A stretch of 64,000 nt of DNA, taken from NCBI GenBank assembly GCA_031772625.1, contig CM062816.1, forward strand, positions 1,668,373,385 to 1,668,437,384. Direction: 5' to 3'. Position numbers and translations under genes: made by a program. The notes beneath the pieces were generated by a model. That model was not told the origin of the DNA. It made no database searches and worked only from the letters and a program-made list of their open reading frames with translations. Positions 47,930 through 57,861 of the stretch are shown piece after piece. The number at the start of each line of letters is the position of its first letter. Positions within the stretch are counted from its first letter, which is position 1. The stretch is from Pinus tabuliformis (lineage: Eukaryota > Streptophyta > Pinopsida > Pinales > Pinaceae).

Positions 47930-48640
47930 AGTGACTACCGGGGATAACTAGCACTAATACGGATCAATGAGAACTATGGGGCCGGGGACCTTACCTAATT
48001 TATACCTCTATCCTGGAACGGGTGATTACAGCACACTCCGTGAATGAACGTGAGGGACCCAGCCAACCCTGAGCTGTACTGGGGAAAATGGCTAGGAATT
48101 AGATCATATAATCACAGCCGAGGGATCAGAATGCTCATTGGAGCAGGTCGAACCAACCACACGCGGAGAGAGTGAGTAGGGAGTAGAAACTTCAGTAGCA
48201 CCACCCGACATCAGTTGATTCAGTTTCTTCACTACCATCATCACTAACAGCATAGGAAGGAGCAGCGGTTTCAACAGATTGATTAGATTGAGCTATAAGC
48301 ACCACCAACAGTTGACCCGCCATTAGTTGTTCCCGAACCATTATAAGTACCATGGACTGTTTCAAAACCCAAGTTGACCTGGAACCAATTGATTCAGGAG
48401 CTTTCCCCTAAGCACCCTCCCCCCATATCGAGATTGAGAGCTTGTAGCATACCACCTTTCCAACTTTTTGATCACCGTTTGGGCTACATTCTTTATGTGA
48501 TTTCCGTGGATATTGGAACTGATGGTTGAGTGTAGCGAGCCCCCCGAAGAGTGTTGTCACCAATGGGAGAGCTTCAGAAGCAGGTCCTCAAAAGCTTTCC
48601 TCTTCCGCAAGCTTCTAGCCAATATAAAGTGTTAAGCAAC
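47930..48640. other. Higher-GC block of unknown, possibly organellar, origin
   Basis: About 0.7 kb with balanced base composition, few A/T runs and stretches such as 'gggggaccc'-like and 'cccccatatcgag' motifs. It is sharply bounded by AT-rich sequence on the right. Neither strand has a long open frame or a domain I recognise. The composition resembles plant mitochondrial DNA, but I did not recognise a mitochondrial gene. It could equally be a retroposed non-coding piece. Confidence 0.3.
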
Positions 48641-49605
48641 ATGCCAATATCGAAGCATATTGCAATACTAGCATAGATCCATCTTAACTTTGGATAGTGG
48701 GATCATATTTATTAGATGCAATCCCTTTTTAGTGTGATCTTAACTTGAGAAAATGTTTGTATTTAACGTTGGGATTAGTACTAAATTTAATGGTGAATTT
48801 AGTATGACTATTTTTAAATTAAATTTTACGAATATAAAAACTAAAATTAGTAAGCAAAAAAAGCATAAATAAAAAATGTTGGGGTTTGACCATGTCACTT
48901 GCTAAAAGGATCACTATGTAAGTGACATTTCCACAAAAATCTTTCATTAAAAGTGTAAATCAAATTTGAAACTAAACTAAATTAGTGAAAAAATAAATAT
49001 TTTAAAACTAAACTAAACTAGTGAAAAAATAAATAAATTTGAAACTAGAAAAAATAAATATACCAATACAAAAATAAATAAATAAAAATAAAAATATACC
49101 AATACAGAAATTAAAAAAGGAAAAAAAATGAAAAATGAAATAAATGATGGTAAAGAAATATATGAACCTAGATCACTTGCCAAAATGCAAGAATTTACTT
49201 TGAGTTACACTCCCACAAAAAAATGTCATTATAAGTGTAGATTTAAACTGAAACTAACATAATTGATGCATGCAAACAAGTGAATAATGCAATAAATATC
49301 ACCACTTAATGAAAAAAACATATTTACAAATTTAATGATAACTTTGTAAAGGTTTTTTAGGTTGTCAATAAATTAGAAGAGCCATAGATAGTCCTTCGGG
49401 TAGCAGGGTCGTCCCCTTTGACCCTCCTTATGATGAACGCCCATCAGTAAAATACGCAGGGGCTTTTTAGCTACCCTTCAGTCTTCGGGGATCTATTCAA
49501 GTTATCTGTCTAAGCAATTTGAAATTTGTTTTATTTTAATATATATTTTTTAAATTGTGTTTTTTTTAAGTTATTAAAAAAAATTAAATTTATAAATAAA
49601 TAAAT
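48641..49605. other. AT-rich intergenic DNA, no gene
   Basis: Mostly A/T with 'aaataaat' runs. A GC-richer patch of about 130 bp at 49380-49510 contains 'ccttcgggtagcagggtcg', which I could not assign. Confidence 0.4.
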
Positions 49606-49609
49606 AATA

Positions 49610-50237
49610 TATTTTTTTCCAGAAGAAAAAGCAGTATAGATTATATTAAGTCAATATAAAGAGCTACATTTGGAAGCATATGAAAGGGACTTGAGTGGAT
49701 ATCAAGTCAAAATAGAGATGGATCATGTAAATAGGATGTCATATAGCACATATCTCAGAGTATGATGGATACAGAAAAGGGAAACATATGATACTAGATG
49801 GGCTGGGGATGTACATATACTTAGACATTAAGTCAAAATAGAGGGAACAGAAACATTTTAAGACAGATGTATTAGGCCTGTAAGCCTGAGATAGCTTCAA
49901 AGCTAGTGCAGATGCTTTGCAAAATGGCAGAGAAGGGGGTCTTGGAATCTCTAAAGATTTTATGGTTCCGCCATTTCCAAGCATACCATATCATGATAAC
50001 AAGAAGGGGACGCCTTGTCGCGCATTGAGAGCACCACCAATGGAAGGCTGCATGAACAGAGTCAAAGACATTGTGAGGGAAATAAAAAAAAATGGCAAGT
50101 TCATACCAGATTTTCTGTGAAGAGTTGCACTGAAAGAACATGTGTAAGTTTGTCTCTTCTTCAGACTCGCACATCGAGCATCTGCTGGGGCCATGCCAGC
50201 TCCTTTTCCTAAGATTGTCCCAAGAAAGATTTCGGTT
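49610..50237 (-). pseudogene. 5'-truncated LINE fragment with zf-RVT region
   Basis: Minus-strand reading (about 50235-49872) gives CSMCESEEETNLHMFFQC followed by IWYELAIFF and IWYAWKWRN. This is the Cys/His 'zf-RVT' region that follows the reverse transcriptase in plant LINEs. A stop follows at 49872, then about 260 bp of AT-rich 3' untranslated DNA ending 'gctttttcttctggaaaaaa'. The 5' (right) end abuts a TA run at 50241-50262. It lacks RNase H, so it belongs to a different LINE family from LINE 1 and LINE 2. Confidence 0.75.
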
Positions 50238-50712
50238 GTTAAATATATATATATATATATATAATTTTTATGTTTTAAATGTTTTGTTTTTTTTTTATTT
50301 TTTATTTTCTTTCTTTTTATATATATAAAAGTTGTGTGTGCAATAATATCACATTTTTAAATTACAATTTTAAAAATGTTACACTTAAAAACTCAAAACT
50401 ATTATTAACTTTTTGGGTGGTTGTTTTAAAATTTTGATCACAAAAATGCCAGTTTAACATTTCAAAAAGATTGTAATTATAGCTTTGAGAAAAAAAGGAA
50501 AGGGGTGTTGTTGTGAGCACCACGGTATTGTTGTGAGTACCATTTTTTAATTTAAGTATTAATTATAAGATTTTGATACAATAATATAAGTATTAATTTC
50601 AAGAAAGATAGTGTTGTTTTAAGAAAAAAAATTAGGGTTAAAGTTCTCATTTTGAGGTCATAGTTTTAGCCAAGTCAATAACAATATTAAAGTAAGTAAT
50701 TGTCCATATACG
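50238..50712. other. AT-rich spacer
   Basis: TA microsatellite (50241-50262), T-runs, and a short pair of 'gttgtgagcacca' or 'gttgtgagtacca' direct repeats near 50509 and 50529. No gene. Confidence 0.5.
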
Positions 50713-51450
50713 GATGTTGTCCACGGGTCTTGGATAGATGGTGATGAAGTATTTTGCTAAGGCATTCCTTGATGTGAAGTTGCCTTGATCTAGATGATAT
50801 ATTGGACATGATGATGATATACTCATTTGAACTTAGGTCTTATTATAGGAATGTTCTTTATACCTCACTCACAAACTATATTTCTGCACTAAACAAAACC
50901 CCCAAAATATCATTTTTTATTTCTTTATTAAACTTCCAACCAGAAAAAAAATAATGAATATTGGTAAATCAATAAAACAAAAACAAAGTAGAAAAAAGAA
51001 GAAAAATTAGAAGTTGTTACCTTCCTCATGGAGGTTCCTCTATGGAACACTAGCCTCCACCCATGAAACCTTAAACAACAACAAAAGAATAGTAAAATTT
51101 AGCAAATCAATAAAGTAATAGAAAAGTGTCAAAGGGAGAAGGAAGGAAAAGGAAAGCTAAAAGCCACTACCTTCATCATGGAGGTTCCTCCATGAAACCC
51201 TAAACCTATAACAACAAAATAATAATACATATTAGCAAAATAATAAAGGAAGAGCAAACTAAAATGGGAAAAAAGAGGAGAAAGTTAATGTATTATCTTC
51301 CTCATGAAACTAATTATGGCAGGACCACATCTTCATCATGTCTAATATATCACCTAAATTAGGGCAGGGAATTGAACAGTGACTTCACATCAAGGAGTGC
51401 CTTAAGAGAGTACCCAATCAACATCTATCCAAGACCTCATGGACTACTAA
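50713..51450. mobile_element. Non-coding element with long inverted repeats and internal tandem units
   Basis: The left arm (about 50713-50840) and right arm (about 51315-51450) are inverted copies with substitutions. Both contain 'gtcttggatagatg', then 'aaggcattccttgatgtgaag' or a close match, then 'gatgatatattggacatgatga' or a close match. Between them, about 50940-51300 holds three diverged units of 110-120 bp built around 'taccttcctcatggaggttcc' and 'catgaaaccctaaac'. No transposase. It fits a decayed non-autonomous DNA transposon, or an inverted duplication. I found no clear target duplication. Confidence 0.6.
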
Positions 51451-51674
51451 TATTTTTATATATTAAAAAAATTAATTAAAAAAATAATGCAAAATACCTT
51501 GTAAATGTGTTTTTATGACCCTATTAATATTACTTACTTATATTTGTAAAAATCATAAGAGAATAAAAGTAGTTTATTTGTTATAAATTTTGGAGTTTTT
51601 TTTGGCATATTTTCTGATAGAATTTGCCTCAAACTCATTAGAGATTTCTGTATTCAAGCTTTTGTGATCTATAA

Positions 51675-51850
51675 TGAATTAAACTAAGTCTTTCAGTAGA
51701 AATCACATGAGAGAATTTTTTGGCCGACGTGTTTCGAACCAACAAGTCTGGTTCATCATCTGGTCGATGATGAACCACACTTTTTGGTTCAAAAAGCGTT
51801 GGCCAAAAAATTCTCTCATGTGATTTCTACCGAAAGACTTCGTTTAATTC
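51675..51850. mobile_element. Foldback hairpin element, arms about 85 bp
   Basis: The arms are near-perfect inverted copies from 'tgaattaaactaagtctttc' outward to a 5-base loop (TGGTC) flanked by GGTTCATCATC and GATGATGAACC. A perfect 12-bp direct repeat CATTAGAGATTT flanks the region (51636-51647 and 51850-51861), though the left copy sits about 27 bp outside the arm. The duplication assignment is therefore uncertain. No coding capacity. MITE-like foldback, or a hairpin RNA source. Confidence 0.75.
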
Positions 51851-51861
51851 ATTAGAGATTT

Positions 51862-53179
51862 GTTGAAATCTAAATTGTAAACTCTCTACCTTAATTACTT
51901 TTAATTAATTGTAATTACTTTTAATTAATTAATTACAATTAGATTAATTTAATTAAATATATTTATATAATACTAATATTAAATAAAATTTATTTACAAA
52001 ATATTAAATAAATAATAATTAAGTATATTTTAAATTCAATCCTTAATATCAAATATTAAAATCACCCTTATTTACATAACTCAGAAAAAACATTAAATAA
52101 ACATAATATAAGAATAAGATAGCTTTTTCATATTATCTAAATTTCCTTTTATCTTTATTATCATTTTTCCAAAATAAATAAAATAAAATAAAATAAAATA
52201 TATTTTTACAATATTATACAATTTAAATTTACGCTTACTAAAACTTATATATTTATAAAATTTAAATTTACAGTTACTAACAATTTATTAATAATAAATT
52301 AGATAAGGTCGAGGAGAAATATATTTCTAGTGAAAGTCATATTCAGGTATGTATTAATTACGTCTTCATTTGCTCATCGCTAAAGACATTGGATTCCATT
52401 GATTTTTGGGGTTATGTTGTGAATTATTTATTTTTCATTATATAAACTATTCTATATGGCATCATGGTAGTCTAATTATACTTCTATTTAAATAAAATTA
52501 AAAATATTTGGACCTTACCCCTTAAGTCCTATCTTTACTTCATAAATTTATTATTATGAATCTAACTTTATAGATTCTTATCTTCACCTATAGTCTAAGT
52601 TTGGATCCTTCCTTTTTGGATCCCTGTCTTTACCTATAATCCAATTTTTATTTGGAAATAAATTTCTGAAATTAAAGGTTTTTATATAGAAAAGAATTAC
52701 CATAATTTAAGTTTGAACCTTTTTACTAGCAAAATTGCAAAAACAATATAGAATATTATATTACATTTAAAGACGGATCTTTTTACGACCGAAATAGAGT
52801 TTTTTTTTTAATATATAATGTGACTACATTGCTTTTTAATATTTGTTATCGACTCGAGACAAAAAGATTCCATTTCAATATCAAATTAATCGATATAAAA
52901 TTTTCAAGTGGGTTTGGTATTTTTTCATTTTATTTTTTAATATGGTAAAATTTAAAATTTAAGATTAATGTGAACACTAATTATTTCCTTTTACAAGAAT
53001 TAATAATTCATTGTTATTTTTTTAAAGAAAATAATGTTTTTGAAAAATAATTGATTAATGATTTAGAAGGAAATAAATAAATTTTTATTTTTTTACATTC
53101 AAATCTTTATTTTATTTTTTCATAATTTTTTAATATAATAAATTGTATTATAATTTAATAATTAATCTATAATGTGAAT
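51862..53179. other. AT-rich intergenic DNA, no gene
   Basis: A/T runs and 'aaataaaataaaat' repeats near 52180. About 52500-52660 has paired 'tatctttac...tata..ctaa' like motifs. No coding frame. Confidence 0.5.
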
Positions 53180-53425
53180 AATAATAATTCAATTTTTTTT
53201 TTAAATGGGAGGGGTTAGTTCTCTACAGAAGCATTATGGGTCTTTTTTTTTACATATATTAGTACAAATAGGTGTCAGAACCAAATATCAAATTCCAACA
53301 TCAGAGTCTCCATGGAGCATAATATATTGCAGCCGCAACTCTGCAGGACTCAATCGCAGTCGGGGGCATGCAAACGAACCGCCCCGACTATCGCATCAGC
53401 TCACGTGCAATAATAATTCAATTTT
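53180..53425 (-). mobile_element. Short retroposed insertion (53197-53408) with 17-bp duplication
   Basis: A 212-bp insert between AATAATAATTCAATTTT repeats (53180-53196 and 53409-53425). The T-run at the left edge means the RNA copy is on the minus strand. The 5' half of the insert is GC-rich (starting GAGCTGATGCGATAGTCGGG on the minus strand) and the 3' half is AT-rich. No recognised gene, tRNA box or SINE body. It may be a 5'-truncated LINE or transcript copy. Confidence 0.7.
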
Positions 53426-54640
53426 ATGAAAATGGATAACTCAACCTTATTATTTAAATAATTGATTAGTGATTAATGAGATAGTCTTTCATTCTTTTGC
53501 CATATACTTTTGGGTTTTGCATGGTTATTTTATTTTCTTGTGTTTATAATTGCTATATATAGGCTTAGGATAAGAAAGACCAACTATATATAGGGTTAGG
53601 ATAAGAAAGACGGATATGGCAATAGAGTTGGCACAAATTTAAATATTGTTGATAGGTTTTGACACTGTTGTAAGAGAAAAGAAAGAATTATTGGTCCTTG
53701 CCAAGGCAACACTCGAGTAATCGATTGGCCTGTTGATCACTATTAGTTTAGTATTGACCAATGCAAGTTATAATGTTTAATTTTTGAAAAACAAATATTT
53801 ATTTTTCAATATTATTACAAAAAAATAATTTTCAAACTTTTGATTGGACCGGAATTGAAGGTTCTGATTGTAGCCTTTGTGCCATGTAGATAACTACTTG
53901 AGATTTTTCAACCATAATTTTTGGACACGATTGCAATATTTATACCATGAATTTTATATATTTGTGGGGTGATTTTTCATTGTTAATAGCTCATACTCAC
54001 GTACATAACATATTTACCATCATATTTCCCACCATAATTTAAGCAAGTATTGGGATAAAATATGGATATGAACAAGGTGTAAATAAATATACTTACTAGG
54101 AGTTAGTGCACACAATTATTTATGTGTTGTTTAGCACTTTAACAAGTAAGAGTAAAAATATAAATATACAAAGTTACTATTGATTACTAGCTACCAAAAT
54201 TTATGCAAGTCCTTGCCCTTTAGTTAGTAATTATTTTTTCCATTTCATATATATAATTTGCAATTTTTATGAAAACATAATTTCCACTTAAATGACATGG
54301 ACTATACTACCTATTATAAATCCTTAACTTTATAAAATAGTAACTTATTTAAGATTTAATATTTAATATAATTTATATAATGTGAAATTTTGTTTGTGTT
54401 ATTTAAAATAATCGTTAATTTTTTTCCACTCCTTTTTGATTTACCAATTTCCATATTAAAATTCTAAGAGTAATTTATGAAAAAGTTATATTTTTTCCCA
54501 AAAAGTTAACATATTACACCAAACCCTTGTTTTTTTTTAACCCTAAAATAATATTCGATGCCATGTTTATAAAAAGGCACAAAATGTAATATAATAAAAC
54601 CTAGAGCCAATAAAATCTATCCTATAAAAGCCAGTCATAA
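53426..54640. other. AT-rich intergenic DNA, no gene
   Basis: Contains a short tandem 'tatatataggcttaggataagaaagac' or 'tatatatagggttaggataagaaagac' pair at about 53554-53611. No coding frame. Confidence 0.5.
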
Positions 54641-55230
54641 TGCGACAAAGTAGTTGACATCCCGTCAGTTAACGGGAAAATCAAGCACGACGGGAATCTA
54701 TCTCTTCCGGTGTCGGAAAGTTGTATGGGGAATCACTTATAAAGTGTCCTTTCGGCAGCCGTTCTCTTCCCGTCATAGGCTTACAGTAACCCTCGGTCGT
54801 TTTCCACGTTCACATCGCACTCGCACAACTCACTGATGGGCTGTCTGCGTCAGAATGATAGTGACAGATGTAAAGGATTTTCTTTTCTCCAACAAATGAC
54901 GGTATTCGCAGTTGTAATGATACGTGCTACGACGAATAATTTATTTCCACGTGGCACTTTTGACAGCAACCTACCAGATAGCCCACGCCGTGCACTTTTT
55001 AGCCGTCAGATTGGGAAAACGTTTGTTCACTGACGCAACGAATTCTGGCACGAATTCTTGTCCACGTATGCATCGTGAACGCAAATGCCAACTGCATTTT
55101 CAATCAATATTATATGTCATTAAATTAAATTAAAAGTCGATCACGAAATAAGCAAAACGTTGAACCCACCGCCAAACAGTCGGATTTATTGGCCGACGCC
55201 ATCGTCAGATTCTATTGAGACGGCTTTCCA
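54641..55230. promoter_or_regulatory. GC-richer island with G-box and DRE core, no gene
   Basis: About 590 bp with many CG dinucleotides and a composition unlike the flanks. It contains the palindromic G-box/ABRE-type site CCACGTGG (54947-54954), a CRT/DRE core GCCGAC (55192-55197) and several 'ccgtca' or 'gacgg' stretches. No long reading frame and no adjacent gene in either direction within several kb. It may be a promoter whose gene is lost or unrecognised, or an old retroposed piece. Site matches of 6-8 bp are weak evidence alone. Confidence 0.3.
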
Positions 55231-56689
55231 TTTTATTAATTAATTTCAATTTGGATTTTTGAACGTTTGATGAGAAAGTCGTCTAATTTGTGAAAAGATA
55301 AAAGATATGGTTGAAATTTTGTTTAAAAATATCATAATTTAATTAATGAGTCCAAAAAAGTGTGAAATTTTGATAAATATATTTTTTAAATTATTAAAAT
55401 TATAATTGATTTAATTTGACAATGATGATGATGGTTAATGTCCGTTGAGACCAAACAATGATCTATCAAACCTAAATAAACAAATTATTTATTTTGATTT
55501 AAGATTTTATTCCTATGCTCAAAAAGCTTGGAGGGAAGCCTCCCGAGCTCACTATAATTTTGACATTGTAAAAGGCTAGGAAGGTCAGTGTTGTAACAAA
55601 TATTGTGACACTGAGATCTAATGTGGTTGTACGCAAGGCACTCTAAGAGGAAGTGGTTTTCATCCTGGATAAACCATTGTCATATATTCTAACCTATTAA
55701 TTTGATTATAATAAAACTTTATTGGTGAATCACTTTTTTCTATGAAGTATTATTAGAAAGAAGATTAATTTATTATTTAATTAATTTCTTATATTCATAA
55801 ATTATTTTATTTTTTTTAAATTTAAGGGTAAGTTGTGAAATGATAAGGAGTAAAAGGGAAAGAAGAAATTAAACTATTACAAAGAGGTAATTAACCCTAA
55901 TCTTGGTAACCAAAGTTATTTTTCTGACTTGAAGACGGCTAAGAAGAAAATGAATCTTGCCAAGATAAGAACTAATTCTCATTAGCTTCAAAGTGAAATT
56001 GAAGATGAAAAACATTTTCTCTTGGACTCACAAATGTTCTAATTTTCAAAAACTTGGACACACTACCAACCTTCATGACTTGTTATGTAAACAAAACTAT
56101 GGCTATCTAGGTACAATTTCTCTCTCTTCTTTTCGACCATAGAAATAAAATATTAAAGAAATTCCAATTAATCTCTTACTTTTTTAAGGTTTCATAGACC
56201 ATATTGATCTTAACAGACGCTAATCATCATCATCATCACTATAGTTATATAAGTTAAATAATTAATTAATACTTGCAGATTTTGTATTAATGAAATTAAA
56301 TTATATTTTTCATATTTTTATAATAATAATATCTTCTCACTTTAATCAATCATATATATATATATATTTCAATTCTATTCCTTTTATAATGATAATTATG
56401 AAACAAGTATATGTTATTGTTAAAATAATTGAAATAAAATAATAATAAAAATGATTAACTACCAAATTATGCCTAAAGGCATGTTTATTTTGGAATAGGG
56501 TTTTCTAAAATTTTATGATAAGGGATAGCCATGTGAGTGAGGACTTTGGTCCCCAGGGTCCTCCGTGGGTGAACAATGTAAACATATGTAACATGTAATA
56601 TAGTATCAACCTAAAAACAAAAAGATAAACATGTTTATTTTAGAATACATTTTCCAAAATTTTAAATTAATTATCAATAATAATTAAGT
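55231..56689. other. AT-rich intergenic DNA, no gene
   Basis: No coding frame. A/T-rich throughout; '(TA)n' at 56350-56366. Confidence 0.5.
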
Positions 56690-57310
56690 GGATGGTAGAG
56701 ATTAACGGCCATGAAATATTTTAAAATATTCTTAGTAGTATACACAAATCAAAGGTTGATATTTATCTCCAAAGTAGTTATGCATTTTTTGCTCTTTTAA
56801 TTAAATTGATTAATTAAAAGAAAAGTCATATGAACAAGTGTCATATGAAATGACTTATGGTTTTATGGGCATGTGGTATTGATAAGTTATGGTATTGACC
56901 CATAGTATTGTAGTGAAGCCTATTTACAATTAAAAATCTCCATGGTAAAGTGGGGCAAATCTCCATTGATAAGAATCTTGTTTCATGCTTTGATGCTTAT
57001 TATAGATTGACGTCTATCTGTATTAAGTGACCATTTATTTTATATGGCTATGCTAGTTATTAGGTGAATAATAGGGATTTAACCTCCACAAATATTCTAG
57101 AATGTTTAGTAGTATACATAAATCAAATGCTGAAATACGTTACACAAATCAACAAGTCTCATATGAAATAAGTTATTGTTTTTTGGGCATTTGATATTGG
57201 GAAGTCATAGTATTGTAACAAAGTTTATTTACAAATTAAAACTCCATGATAAAGTGGGGCTTGAATCTCTATGATTAAGAATCTTGTTACATGGTTTTTT
57301 TAAATGTATA
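56690..57310 (-). repeat. Two copies of the AT-rich dispersed repeat (inverted relative to 17.7 kb)
   Basis: Two related stretches (about 56690-56990 and 57090-57310) contain the reverse complement of 'gtaacaagattctta', 'catagagattcaagccccac', 'caatactatg', 'ttcatatgacacttg' and 'tttggagataaatatcaa'. The same order of motifs is seen in the copies at 17760-18290. No coding capacity. Confidence 0.6.
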
Positions 57311-57477
57311 TACTTTTAATTTATAGGTTAATTATTTTTATCATTAATAATAATAAATTTTATTTAAAATTGTAATTTAATTAATTTTTATGAAATTTGA
57401 GATGTATGATAAAGTAAGTATTTAATGCTTAATTTAAAATATATGAGAAAGTAAGTATTTTAATATTTATTATCACA

Positions 57478-57752
57478 ACTTGAGTGAGCTTAATGGTTAA
57501 GAGCATGTGTTTGCCCTTGGTAGACTTAGTAGTCAAATCGCTTAGTGGAGGAGGATCCCTTGTCCCACAAACAAGGGGTCTCATACATCAATTTGGCAGA
57601 GGAGGGTCCCTTGTCCCACAAACAAGGGGTATCATACATCAATTTGGCGGAGGAGGGTCCCTTGTCCCATAGACAAGGGGGTCTCATACACCAATTTAGC
57701 AGAGGAAGGTCCATTGTCCCACAAACAAGAAAATCTTGTACACCAATTTAAT
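57478..57752 (+). repeat. tRNA-like head followed by 51-bp tandem repeat x 4
   Basis: The first 62 bp (GAGTGAGCTTAATGGTTAAG, ending AGTCAAATCG) resembles a tRNA-type head with A- and B-box-like positions. It matches the head at 17686. Four 51-bp units then follow from 57548 (GAGGAGGGTCCCTTGTCCCA...). The last is the most diverged. Opposed CCCTTGTCCC and ACAAGGGG inside each unit give it a small inverted repeat. The head probably comes from a SINE-type source. The apparent frames are repeat artefacts. Confidence 0.7.
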
Positions 57753-57846
57753 GTGTGACTTAACTATGACTTTCAAATTAGATAATAATAATAAAATAAT
57801 ATAATATATTAACATTTATCTTCAAATTAAATAATAATAATAAAAT

Positions 57847-57861
57847 AATATATCAACCTTT
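57847..57861. repeat. Target-site duplication of the 1.3-kb insertion (left)
   Basis: AATATATCAACCTTT, a perfect match to 59154-59168. Confidence 0.85.

Noticed and set aside
57484..57751. Open frames on both strands with repeated 'GGGSLVPQTRG'-like peptides
   Set aside because: Produced by the 51-bp tandem repeat, not by a gene.
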